From NCBI GenBank assembly GCA_965249205.1, contig CBDFLL010000004.1, forward strand, positions 434,001 through 498,000: a DNA stretch of 64,000 bases. Direction: 5' to 3'. Below the pieces are notes generated by a model. That model did not search any database, was not told the DNA's origin, and saw only the letters and a list, made by a program, of their open reading frames with translations. Position 1 is the stretch's first letter. Each line of letters begins with the position of its first letter. Origin of the DNA: JAQBVV01 sp965249205. GTDB taxonomy: Bacteria; Acidobacteriota; Vicinamibacteria; Vicinamibacterales; UBA2999. Below are positions 53,614 to 61,985 of the stretch, piece after piece. Position numbers and translations under genes: made by a program.

Positions 53614-54652
53614 GTGTTGAAGTCAAACACGTTGTTCATCACGCAGCACTCGTGAGTCGTGACACGGGCGGTTCATAGTGCAAGCTGGCGTGCGGCCGGT
53701 CGTGATTGTAGTAGCGCAGCCACGGGCGAAGGGCTCGCCGGCGGTGGCGAGACGTCTGATACGGCTGGACATAGGCCCACTCACGCAGCAGCGTCTGAAT
53801 GAAGCGCTCAGCCTTGCCGTTGGTCCGCGGCGTATAGGGGCGCGTCCGCAGATGGCGCAGCGCGTGGGCCTGACAGGCTGTCCGAAACCGCCGGGACACG
53901 TAGCCGCTGCCGTTATCGCTCATGACGCGATGGACGGTGATCTGCCGCGCCGCGTACCAAGCGACGGCTCGGTCCAAGAAAGCGGCACAGGTGGTCCCCG
54001 TCTGGTCGCCCAGGACCTCGACGTAGGCCAGCCGCGTATGGTCGTCCACCGCCACATGCACGTACTCCCAGCCCGCCCCCGGTGACGCCTGCCGGGGATT
54101 CCCATGAATCCGATGGCCTACACGCCGAAAGCGCCCCAGCGGCTTGATGTCCACGTGTAGCAGATCGCCAGGGTGCGGCCACTCGTAGCGCTGGATCGGG
54201 ACGGGCGGCGGGCCTGGGAGCCGGTTGAGTCCCAGCCGCCGCAGCCAGGCCCCCACCGTCGAGCGGGGCATCCGCAAGGCGCGGGCAATGGCCCAGGCCG
54301 GCAGGCCGTGTTGCTCGCGGAGCTGCCGGATGAACGTGACCCGGATCGCCGGCGTGACATGCGGAGTCCGCTGCGGCCGGGACGATCGGTCCTCCAGCCC
54401 GGCTGCACCCTCTTCGCGGAACCGGCGCACCCATTTCGCAACCGTGCGGACACTTACGCCGTAGCCCTCGGCCACGGCGTCGTGCGCCCACTCATCGAAC
54501 AGGACACGGCGCACCAATTCCAGGCGCGAAGTCGGGGTCGTCTTGGCATTACGATGAAGCGTCATCCGGGGCCTCCTCTGGTCAGAACGGTGGTCTGGAA
54601 ACTCCATTCTTTTCAGAGTGCTCCGGATGAACAACGTGTTTAGCAAAGACAC
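53614..54652. mobile_element. IS481-family insertion sequence
   Basis: A 1039-bp element. The ends read GTGTTGAAGTCAAACACG at left and, inverted, GTGTCTTTGCTAAACACG at right, with AAACACGTTGTTCATC identical on both. It is flanked by CTAG at 53610-53613 and 54653-54656. It sits directly against the IS5 element, sharing one CTAG. It carries one transposase gene. Confidence 0.8.
53639..54565 (-). CDS. IS481-family transposase
   Basis: An integrase-type DDE transposase. The N-terminal HTH (DAVAEGYGVSVRTVAKWVRR) is followed by the core with HVDIKPLGRF (D), AVDDHTRLAYVE, VMSDNGSGYVSRRF (D) and PRTNGKAERFIQTLLREW (E). The open frame extends to 54652 at the element edge, but the ATG at 54565 gives 308 residues, normal for IS481. 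It appears intact. Confidence 0.88.
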   Translation of the reverse strand: MTLHRNAKTTPTSRLELVRRVLFDEWAHDAVAEGYGVSVRTVAKWVRRFREEGAAGLEDRSSRPQRTPHVTPAIRVTFIRQLREQHGLPAWAIARALRMPRSTVGAWLRRLGLNRLPGPPPVPIQRYEWPHPGDLLHVDIKPLGRFRRVGHRIHGNPRQASPGAGWEYVHVAVDDHTRLAYVEVLGDQTGTTCAAFLDRAVAWYAARQITVHRVMSDNGSGYVSRRFRTACQAHALRHLRTRPYTPRTNGKAERFIQTLLREWAYVQPYQTSRHRRRALRPWLRYYNHDRPHASLHYEPPVSRLTSAA

Positions 54653-54782
54653 CTAGCGCGGATTTCATGAGCGCGTAGCTCCGAGTCACCAATCAGGACC
54701 CGCGTCCCGAGATCCAGGGAGTACGCAGCCATCAGCAGGAGTATGACGACCGAAGACTAGGTACAAGTGAAGTCCGCGCTAA
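54653..54782. repeat. small inverted-repeat element, family 2, copy 2
   Basis: A 130-bp non-coding element starting CTAGCGCGGATTTCA and ending TGAAGTCCGCGCTAA, inverse ends with two mismatches. It is bounded by CTAG and CTAA. It is similar to 43491-43635 at both ends, with a deletion in the middle. It lies between the IS481 element and fabZ. Confidence 0.6.
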
Positions 54783-54793
54783 CGCCCGGGCTG

Positions 54794-55264
54794 CTAGGCG
54801 GCGGCGCCGCCGCGTGGCCCGAGCGCGAAGGTCATCGTGCCGCTCACTGCGATCTGCCCATTGACGCGAGCGAAACCTTCCAGCTGTCCCATCCTGCTAC
54901 GGAGGCGCTTCACGCGGGCTTCGATTTCGACTACGTCCCCGGGGCATACGGGTCGCCGATACCGGACGCGCTCGATGCCCATGAAGAAGATCAGTTTCTC
55001 GCGGTTCTCCTGCTTCGACAGGATCAGGATGGCACCGACCTGCGCGACCGCCTCGGTCAGGATGGTGGGTGGCAATGCCGGTGATTCGCCGGGTTGGTGC
55101 GAGAGATACCGTTCGTTGAGCGACACGTTCTTAATACCAACAATCCGCTTGTCTGGTTCCAGCTCGATGATGCGGTCGACCAGCAGAAACGGATAGCGGT
55201 GCGGCAGAATGCGCTCAATCGCGCTGTAGTCCAGCGGGAGGGTGAGAGAACTCGTCAAGGGCAT
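54794..55264 (-). CDS. FabZ-like (3R)-hydroxyacyl-ACP dehydratase, variant
   Basis: A hot-dog-fold dehydratase of 156 residues. It begins with DYSAIERILPHRYPFLLVDR, the FabZ start. The catalytic-site region is NERYLSHQPGESPALPPTIL then TEAVAQVGAI; the His (SHQPG) and Glu (TEA) are kept, but the usual GHFPG and MPG motifs are changed. VCPGDVVEIEARVKRLRSR and GQIAVSGTMTFALG complete the fold. It is divergent from the GAF/PP2C gene. The usual lpx neighbours are absent, so it may serve a specialised pathway. Confidence 0.75.
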   Translation of the reverse strand: MPLTSSLTLPLDYSAIERILPHRYPFLLVDRIIELEPDKRIVGIKNVSLNERYLSHQPGESPALPPTILTEAVAQVGAILILSKQENREKLIFFMGIERVRYRRPVCPGDVVEIEARVKRLRSRMGQLEGFARVNGQIAVSGTMTFALGPRGGAAA

Positions 55265-55268
55265 TCAG

Positions 55269-55274
55269 TATAAT
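55269..55274 (+). promoter_or_regulatory. possible -10 box for the GAF/PP2C gene
   Basis: A perfect TATAAT in the 28-bp gap between divergent genes, 19 bp before the ATG at 55293. No good -35 box is seen, so the assignment is tentative. Confidence 0.35.
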
Positions 55275-55292
55275 CCGTTCGCCCCACCATCC

Positions 55293-57062
55293 ATGAGCAC
55301 ACTGCCACCTGTCCGTCCCCCGTCCGATACCGAGCTCCTATCGACGCTGTTCGATCTGGGACGTCAGGTCATGTCCGTACTTGATCTCGAAGAGCTGCTC
55401 GCCAAGATTCCGCAGCTCATCGCGGGCTTGACTCGGTTCAACGCCTTTTCCGTCTATCTCCTTGATGAGCAACGCCAGGAACTTCGGATCGCGTATGCCG
55501 TGGGGTATCCGGATGATGTGATGACGACGCAACGGCTCCGGGTCGGGCAAGGCGTGGTGGGGGCGGCTGTTCAAGAGGGCCGGCCGATTCTCGTCAACGA
55601 TATTCGCGACGAGCCGCGCTACATGGGACCGCTGCGCAACATGCTCTCACAACTGGCCGTGCCGATGCGTCGAAAAGGCAAGGTCATCGGCGCGCTGAAT
55701 CTGCTCGGCGAACCAGCTGGCGCATTCAGCAGCCAGGATGAAGCCCTGCTGCGCCAGTTCGGGGCGCACGTTGCTGTGGCGATCGAGAACGCGCGCCTGT
55801 TCAAGTCGGAGCGCCAGTACGTCGACACGCTCCACACGCTCGCCGAAATCGGCCGAGAGATGTCATCGATCCTCGATCTCGACGTGCTGCTGACGCGCAT
55901 CGCGAGCCTCACGAAGCGGCTGATCGACTATCGCACGTTCGGCATCTTGCTGCTGAACGAGGCCACGCAGGAGCTGGACGTGAAGTTCGCCGTTCGGTAC
56001 GGCGAGAACGCTACGTCGACGCACGTCAAGCTGGCCGAGGGGCTTGTAGGCTGGGCGGCACGACACAAGGAGCCGGTTCTGGTGGCGGATGTGTCGCAGG
56101 ACGATCGGTACCTCCGCCTGGTGCCGGATGTGCGCTCCGAGCTCGTGATCCCGATGCTGATCAAGGACCGTTGTATCGGTGTGTTCGACCTCGAGAGCCC
56201 GGAGCTTGGAGCGTTCACCAAGGAACACGAGGAGCTGTTGACACTGCTGGCGAGTCAGGCGGCCGTGGCGATCGAAAACGCGCGTCTCTACGAAGAGGTC
56301 CTGCGCAACGAAGAACGGATTGAGAAGGAACTGCGGTTCGCGCAGCGCGTGCAGAAGGCACTGCTGCCGACGGAATTGCCGGCGGGACTGCGAGACGCAG
56401 ACTTTGCCGGTCGATTCGAGCCCGCGAACGAGCTCGGTGGCGATTTACATGACTTTCTCGGACCAGAGCCCAACATCCTCGTGGTCGCTGTCGGTGATGT
56501 CTCCGGCAAAGGTGCGCCCGCGGCTCTGTATGGAGCCTACGTCTCGGAACTCGTGCGTTCGCGTACCGTGCGTCGACGCTATGCGCCGGATCAGTTCAGC
56601 GTGTCCGGCGTGCTGCAGGCGATGAATCAGACGCTGCACGAGCGGCAACTTGAGGAGTACTACTGCACGCTCTGTTACGCGTTGTTCGACTTCGATCGTC
56701 GCGTGCTGACCATGTCCAACTCCGGACTGCCGTATCCGATCAAATGCTCGGAGAAGACCTGTGGGCAAATCGAATTGCCCGGTGTTCCTCTCGGGTCGTT
56801 TCCAGGCGTCACCTATGACGAAGTGGTGATTCCGCTGGAGCAAGGAGACGTGTTTGCCTTCTGCACGGACGGCATTCTCGAAAGTGTAAACGACGAGAAC
56901 GAGGATTTTGGCACCACCCGCGTCTCCGAAGTGGTGCACGCGCATCGAGAGCAGACGGCAAAAGACATTGTCGATGCGGTGTTTGCGGCAGCCGGCGCGT
57001 TCCGGGGCGGTGCGCCGCAGCGCGATGATACGACCGTGGTGGCGGTGAAAATCACCGCGTAA
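55293..57062 (+). CDS. GAF-GAF-PP2C (SpoIIE/RsbU-type) protein phosphatase
   Basis: A serine/threonine phosphatase likely acting on an anti-anti-sigma-type partner. Two GAF sensor domains lie at about 25-165 and 190-345 (AIENARLFKSERQ and AIENARLYEEVLR end each). A linker EKELRFAQRVQKALLPTELP leads to the SpoIIE phosphatase domain with NELGGDLHDF, VAVGDVSGKGAPAALYGAY, FCTDGILESVN and QRDDTTVVAVKI carrying the metal-binding Asp residues. The normal GGDYYD motif reads GGDLHDF. It is 589 residues from ATG 55293. The partner switch is not visible nearby. Confidence 0.9.
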   Translation: MSTLPPVRPPSDTELLSTLFDLGRQVMSVLDLEELLAKIPQLIAGLTRFNAFSVYLLDEQRQELRIAYAVGYPDDVMTTQRLRVGQGVVGAAVQEGRPILVNDIRDEPRYMGPLRNMLSQLAVPMRRKGKVIGALNLLGEPAGAFSSQDEALLRQFGAHVAVAIENARLFKSERQYVDTLHTLAEIGREMSSILDLDVLLTRIASLTKRLIDYRTFGILLLNEATQELDVKFAVRYGENATSTHVKLAEGLVGWAARHKEPVLVADVSQDDRYLRLVPDVRSELVIPMLIKDRCIGVFDLESPELGAFTKEHEELLTLLASQAAVAIENARLYEEVLRNEERIEKELRFAQRVQKALLPTELPAGLRDADFAGRFEPANELGGDLHDFLGPEPNILVVAVGDVSGKGAPAALYGAYVSELVRSRTVRRRYAPDQFSVSGVLQAMNQTLHERQLEEYYCTLCYALFDFDRRVLTMSNSGLPYPIKCSEKTCGQIELPGVPLGSFPGVTYDEVVIPLEQGDVFAFCTDGILESVNDENEDFGTTRVSEVVHAHREQTAKDIVDAVFAAAGAFRGGAPQRDDTTVVAVKITA

Positions 57063-57087
57063 GTCTGAGGACTTTCGCCACGGGTTG

Positions 57088-58314
57088 CTAGAACGTTTGC
57101 ATGAGAGACACCGTCGCGCGGCCCATGTCCCTGTTCCCGCCACGGCGGCGCGTCTGGAAAGCGTATTGCGCGACGATCGCCGTCATGCTCGGGAGGTAGA
57201 CGCGCACACCTCCGGAAAACGTATTCGCCCTGAAATCGCCGATGCGATCGATCGAGAATCGGTCGAAGTCGTCCACACCGCTCGTATAGGCGCCCTGGAT
57301 CGAGAGTCGCGGATACACGCGCACCGCGGCTCGCACGTACGCGCTGTGTCCGCCCTCCGACGCCGTTGTCCGGGTGTCGGTGCGTGACAGGGCGTAGCCA
57401 AGCGCGAAAGACAGCGGGTTCTCCGGTGTCCACGCCACGGCGGGCGAGAAGATGGTCGTCTCCGCGTCTCCGAAGTCGAAATGGCGGACGGTCAATGTCC
57501 AGGCCGTGGTCCTGCGGGTGTGCCGCACTTCCGCGAGATAGTCCCGCTCCGGTGCGATGCGGTTGTCCGGCCCGATGAGGGCCAGCGCACGGAGCGTCGT
57601 GGCAGATGTCCATCGCCACTCGACACCTGCACCACCGCGCTCTTCGGTCGTCCCGAACCTGCGCTGCACCTGTCCCTGGGCAAGCAACCGCCACCGATTG
57701 GTGAGCCTGATGTCTAGCAACAGGTCGCCGAGAGTGCTTTCTGGCGTTGAGTCGCTGAACTGCTCGTTTGCCGCGCGTGCCTCGACGCGGTGCAGAGAGG
57801 ACAACCGGGCAGCTTCGAGGGATAGCAAGTGCCGTCTCGTTGGTGCGACGGCCACGGCGCGCTGCAGGTAGGCAATCGCCTGGTCGGAATGGTCGGCAGC
57901 GTGATGGGCCCGGCCCAGCGCGCCAAGCACCTCGGCGTTGTTGGCCGCGAGCTCTTCGGCCGTTTCCAGGACGTCGATCGCCGCTGCTGGTTCGTCGCGT
58001 CGCAGGAGCGCGTCCGCCACCCCCAACATCGCGGCGAGGTTGTCGGGATCCTCCAGGAGCACGCTTCTATAGACTGGCTCCGCCAGATCGTGATCACCCA
58101 TGCTGGCGTGCAGCCGCGCGATCGAGAGACGGGCCTCGCGGTTGTCGGGATCGTCTGAGACAACTCGTTCCAACGCCGCCAGCGCTTCGGCGTCGCCTCC
58201 GTCGTTTGCCGCTTCAACGGCCTCCGGGAGCCCCGGAGTCGCCGGAGCAGCCGAGTCCTGCGCTGAGGGACCCAGGCTTAGCGACACAGCGAGCAAAAGT
58301 GAGAAAACCATCAA
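57088..58314 (-). CDS. TPR protein with outer-membrane beta-barrel domain (YaiO-like)
   Basis: A 408-residue secreted protein. It has a signal peptide (MVFSLLLAVSLSLGPSAQ), then about four tetratricopeptide repeats (to about residue 165; for example DPDNLAAMLGVADALLRRDE). The C-terminal part of about 215 residues is rich in alternating beta strands and ends in ...ATVSLMQTF, the terminal Phe typical of outer-membrane barrels. This TPR + barrel layout resembles YaiO/PgaA-type proteins. It is convergent with the phosphatase gene. Confidence 0.65.
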   Translation of the reverse strand: MMVFSLLLAVSLSLGPSAQDSAAPATPGLPEAVEAANDGGDAEALAALERVVSDDPDNREARLSIARLHASMGDHDLAEPVYRSVLLEDPDNLAAMLGVADALLRRDEPAAAIDVLETAEELAANNAEVLGALGRAHHAADHSDQAIAYLQRAVAVAPTRRHLLSLEAARLSSLHRVEARAANEQFSDSTPESTLGDLLLDIRLTNRWRLLAQGQVQRRFGTTEERGGAGVEWRWTSATTLRALALIGPDNRIAPERDYLAEVRHTRRTTAWTLTVRHFDFGDAETTIFSPAVAWTPENPLSFALGYALSRTDTRTTASEGGHSAYVRAAVRVYPRLSIQGAYTSGVDDFDRFSIDRIGDFRANTFSGGVRVYLPSMTAIVAQYAFQTRRRGGNRDMGRATVSLMQTF

Positions 58315-58409
58315 TGCACCTCGATAGACAACCGTGACTTAGGTGTCGGCTCGGGGGGCTCAGCGCTGTAGCCGAAGCACAGGAGACGCGGCAACCGAGG
58401 TCGGGTGCG

Positions 58410-59660
58410 CTATGCGGAGCGGACCTCAAGCGATGGGGCCTGCGGCGAGGTCGCTGCGTCAGGGCTCGGTGTGGCGGTCGTGGAGTCGCTGGGTATTCCA
58501 CCCGGTGCGGCGTCACCGGGTTTCGTCAGGCTGGCGGCGGGCCAGGCCGGGACGACGGTGGCCAACTGGGCGGCAATCACCGTCGCCAAGGCAGGCGCCG
58601 CCGCGCGGTCCTCGGCGCCATGACGGACCTCCGCGGCCAGCACGCCCAGACATCCATCGAGTCCGAGCAGCGGCGCGACGATCGCGCCATTGTCGGAGGG
58701 CGCGGTCGGTCGAACGACTGTCAATTGCCCCGTCCGCCAGGCGGCGGCTGTCGCGTTGTCCCCGTCGCGCGCGAGCGGCGCCAGACGTGCCAGTACGTCC
58801 GGCGAGTAGCCATGCCCCATCACAGGGAACAACTGTTCGCCCGCGCCGATCCAGAGGATCACACCTGACGCGTCGAGGATCTGGGCTGTGCGTCCCAGCA
58901 AGTCGGGAAGCGCTGATGGTGAGGTCACCCGGGACAGATCGGTGCAAAGGCCGGCGACCACCGTCAGGTCTAGCGGAGGGCTCAACTCTCCAGCCTCTGT
59001 AGCCTCCATCGGTTCGGCCGGGATAGGCGCTTCTACTCGCGCAGCCTCTGCGACCGACGCGGCGGTCGGGCTCGGCGGTTTCGCCAGTGCCAGCAGACCA
59101 ACGATCCATAGCGCCGCTGCCGCCCCGAACGCAGCCCACCGCTGGCCGGTCAACGACGCGAGTCGCGCCTGGTGGGCCGCCTGCTCGGCGAGGCGCAGAT
59201 CACGCAGGCCCACGGTCATCGTGTCGATGATGTTCTGGCCGTCGCTGAAGATGACATCCGAGGCCATCAGGTCCTGTCCGATCGCCAGGTTCTGGCGAGT
59301 GCGGGCATCGGCTGCGACCAGCGCCTTCGCGGAATCGCCGAGAGCCTCTATCGCCTCGGCAGCGCGTGGCGACCGCAGGCTGCCGGCGGCCTGTTCGATG
59401 TCGACGGAGAGTTGGTCGAGTAGCGCGGATGTTTGCTCGAACCACGGTTCGTCAAGTTGTCCTGGTGCGACGTAGCCGCGCTGGGCGGCGCCGATGGCTG
59501 CAATAGTCTCGCTCATGTGCGCGAGCCTCATCGACATGTCCACTTGCGCGCCGACGCTTTCGTCGCTACGCCGCTCGACGATCCACAGAAACGAGGCCGC
59601 CAGGATCCCACCGACAACGAGTGATGTCGCGAGGGTAAGGCGAGCAGCGCTTCTCTGCAT
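58410..59660 (-). CDS. membrane sensor protein with CHASE3-like and GAF-like domains
   Basis: The frame opens at 59918, but the ATG at 59660 starts a natural membrane anchor (ARLTLATSLVVGGILAASFLW), giving 416 residues. A periplasmic helical region (DMSMRLAHMSETIAAIGAAQ, then RGYVAPGQLDEPWFEQT) matches CHASE3. A second membrane segment (WAAFGAAAALWIVGLLAL), a Pro/Ala linker and a GAF-like domain (LTVVAGLCTDLSRVTSPSAL to about residue 370) follow. There is no kinase, GGDEF or methyl-accepting domain, so it is a sensor without a recognised output. The last 40 residues are low complexity. Confidence 0.6.
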   Translation of the reverse strand: MQRSAARLTLATSLVVGGILAASFLWIVERRSDESVGAQVDMSMRLAHMSETIAAIGAAQRGYVAPGQLDEPWFEQTSALLDQLSVDIEQAAGSLRSPRAAEAIEALGDSAKALVAADARTRQNLAIGQDLMASDVIFSDGQNIIDTMTVGLRDLRLAEQAAHQARLASLTGQRWAAFGAAAALWIVGLLALAKPPSPTAASVAEAARVEAPIPAEPMEATEAGELSPPLDLTVVAGLCTDLSRVTSPSALPDLLGRTAQILDASGVILWIGAGEQLFPVMGHGYSPDVLARLAPLARDGDNATAAAWRTGQLTVVRPTAPSDNGAIVAPLLGLDGCLGVLAAEVRHGAEDRAAAPALATVIAAQLATVVPAWPAASLTKPGDAAPGGIPSDSTTATPSPDAATSPQAPSLEVRSA

Positions 59661-59701
59661 CCTGCGCGACAGAATAACACCTGACGCGAGGGGCTGGAGA
59701 C

Positions 59702-59977
59702 TCAAAAGCCGACGATGGCCGCGAGATGCAGACGAAACAACCAGTTGTTGGGGTTGCCGGGCCGTGCCAGGAGCAGTCGTTTCATGAGGTGCAGCGTCGC
59801 GTCGAGGCTCAAACCGATCTTCACCATGTAGGACGCTTGAAGCATGTGAAGACGCACGTTCGTGCCGGGCATGTCGCTGAAGACAAACGCAGAGGGTGTG
59901 ACGTCCTGCTCCAGCCACCCATACGTGTAGCTGCTACCCCACGCGCCCGTGGGTCGTGGGCTGCCATGTTTCGCTTG
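59702..59977 (-). pseudogene. decayed C-terminal end of an outer-membrane porin-like gene
   Basis: On the minus strand an open stretch without a start codon reads TGAWGSSYTYGWLEQDVTPS, then AFVFSDMPGTNVRLHMLQ and ends LFRLHLAAIVGF before TGA at 59702-59704. The strand pattern, a terminal Phe, and the SxxY..LEQD..PSAF style resemble the end of a putative porin. A TAA lies 5' of it, nuoG ends 85 bp upstream, and nothing precedes it, so the N-terminal part is gone. The family label is tentative. The rest of the 59661-60063 gap holds nothing else recognised. Confidence 0.45.
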
Positions 59978-60063
59978 TTACTTGTATGGCGCGAAGATTT
60001 CTTGAGAGTGTCGGTCCCGTTACGTCTACGTAACGTGTTTCACGCCCGCGCTGTCGTCGTCCG

Positions 60064-61893
60064 CTACTCGGCCAATTTGAGTGGGATATACGCGGCTCGC
60101 GGAGACACGCCTTCCATCTGCACCGAGTGGCCTTTGACCGGCGGGAGGTCCTGGTAGAGGAAATCCCATTTCCATCGCTCGGAAGGGTTCGACGCCTCCA
60201 ACCAACTGCGGGCCGGGACCGGTCGCGTGACGACAAGCAGATCAGCGTCGGCGTACGGTGTGCCCGGCATGGCCGCAGCGAGCGCTCGGCGCACGTCGAC
60301 CGCGCTGCCGAAGGTCGGCGTCAGGCCCAGGGAACGGCCGAGCGTGGCCAGAATGTCCCAGTCGTCGCGTGCCTCTCCTGGAGGAGCGATGGCGCGCGAC
60401 GCGTGCTGCACGCGTCCCTGATCGTTGGTGTATAAGGCGTCTTTCTCGACAAAGGCTGATCCCGCGAGAACGAAGTCAGCGGCGGCGGCGAGTTCGGTCA
60501 TCACGACGCCCTGCACGATCAGCAACGGGAGCGTGCCGTTTTGGCGGGCGGCGACGAGCCACGACGTGTCGCCCAGGGAGCCATCCGGGCCGGGGTCAAT
60601 CACGTACAGGGCTTTGACCTGGCCGCCCTCGATGGCACCGCGGAGCTCCGAGAGGTCCGCGACACCTTCGTTGCCCGCGCCTACCCTGAAGCCCAGATCC
60701 CTGGCACCGTTGACGTTGGGCGCGTCGGTCCGAGGGATCTTGAACTTGGTTCCCGCTGGCTGCGACTTGTCGCTGGCGGTCCACGTGACGGTGACGGCGT
60801 TCAGCCCGTCAGGCCCCGTCAGGCCCTCGACGAGCTGCTTGAGCACAAATAATTCCTCGGTGGAAGCATGTGCCGACGCCAGGAATCGCACGGTCGGCGC
60901 CTGATCGGACGGCGTAGCGCCCTCCGACGACGTGCCGGCGTCCTGCAAGCGGTCGCGCAGCCGCGGCTGCACGTCATGCCAGGCGGCTGGTTCAAGCGAA
61001 GCGCCGCTGCGCATCATCGGTCGGCGCAACCGCGTATCGCTGTCAACCCAGTGGTATTCGAAGCGCCCGATGTCGCACATCCAGTAGCCGTTCACGTCGG
61101 GGTTGTGGCGCGGCGTCATACGAATCAATCGCGATCCTTTGGCCCATTCCGGCTTCGCTTTCAGCCAGGCGCTGGTGCTGCACCCCTTCGAACACAGCGT
61201 ACAGGTCGTATCGACGACGGTCGGGTTGTCCCAGGGACGGCTCTTGAACCGGTAGTCGCGGGTGAGGATGGCGCCGACCGGGCAGACGTCCATCAGATTG
61301 CCCGACAAAAGCGAGTGCACCCCCTGCTCCTGGAAGGTCGCAATTTCGCTTCCGGCGCCTCGGTCGACGATGCCGATCTGCGCGTCGTCGTCGATTTCCT
61401 TCATGAAGCGCACACACCGCGTGCAGAGGATGCAGCGGTTGCGATTCAGCATCAGCGTGGGGCCGAAATCGACGTCTGCCTTCACGCCCTCGCCGTCGAA
61501 CACGCGCCGCGGAAAGTCCATCCGGCTCTCGGCCGGCCCGAAGGTGTAGGAAAAATCCTGCAACGGACACTCGCCGCCCTTGTCGCAGACTGGGCAGTCG
61601 AGAGGATGGTTCACCAGCAGAAATTCGAAGACGCCCGCTCGCGCCTCAACCACGTCCGGCTCGGCTGTCGACACCACCATGCCGTCGGCGCAGAGCGTCG
61701 AACATGACGTCTGCAGCTTCGGCATTTTCTCGACCTTGACCACGCACACACGACAGGAGCCGTCGATGCTGATGCCGGGGTGGTAACAGTAGTAAGGGAC
61801 GGAGATGCCAGCTTCGATCGCCGCCTGAAGCACCGTGCGTCCCTTGGTCACCGTGATCGGACGGCCGTCTATGGTCAGCGTGACCGTTTCCAT
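60064..61893 (-). CDS. nuoG: NADH-quinone oxidoreductase subunit G (orphan)
   Basis: The iron-sulfur subunit of complex I. The N-terminal [2Fe-2S] domain has PYYCYHPGISIDGSCRVC. The N5 site is HPLDCPVCDKGGEC, the [4Fe-4S] site is NRCILCTRCVRF with VCPVGAI, and an N7-like site is CTLCSKGCS with WMCDIGRF. The molybdopterin-oxidoreductase-like part is short: 609 residues in total, against about 900 in E. coli. It is alone here, with no other nuo genes, and its neighbours are an aminotransferase and a porin remnant. Confidence 0.9.
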   Translation of the reverse strand: METVTLTIDGRPITVTKGRTVLQAAIEAGISVPYYCYHPGISIDGSCRVCVVKVEKMPKLQTSCSTLCADGMVVSTAEPDVVEARAGVFEFLLVNHPLDCPVCDKGGECPLQDFSYTFGPAESRMDFPRRVFDGEGVKADVDFGPTLMLNRNRCILCTRCVRFMKEIDDDAQIGIVDRGAGSEIATFQEQGVHSLLSGNLMDVCPVGAILTRDYRFKSRPWDNPTVVDTTCTLCSKGCSTSAWLKAKPEWAKGSRLIRMTPRHNPDVNGYWMCDIGRFEYHWVDSDTRLRRPMMRSGASLEPAAWHDVQPRLRDRLQDAGTSSEGATPSDQAPTVRFLASAHASTEELFVLKQLVEGLTGPDGLNAVTVTWTASDKSQPAGTKFKIPRTDAPNVNGARDLGFRVGAGNEGVADLSELRGAIEGGQVKALYVIDPGPDGSLGDTSWLVAARQNGTLPLLIVQGVVMTELAAAADFVLAGSAFVEKDALYTNDQGRVQHASRAIAPPGEARDDWDILATLGRSLGLTPTFGSAVDVRRALAAAMPGTPYADADLLVVTRPVPARSWLEASNPSERWKWDFLYQDLPPVKGHSVQMEGVSPRAAYIPLKLAE

Positions 61894-61985
61894 AACCCAC
61901 CGATCATATCAACTCTTTGGCTGCTGGGGCCCCGGCCGTGGCTCTTGGACCGGAACCCAGTGCGGGAACAGGAGCCGGTGCGGCG

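Noticed and set aside
59661..59918. N-terminal extension of the CHASE3-like sensor gene
   Set aside because: That stretch overlaps the porin-like remnant in another frame and lacks domain pattern; the ATG at 59660 begins a normal membrane anchor.
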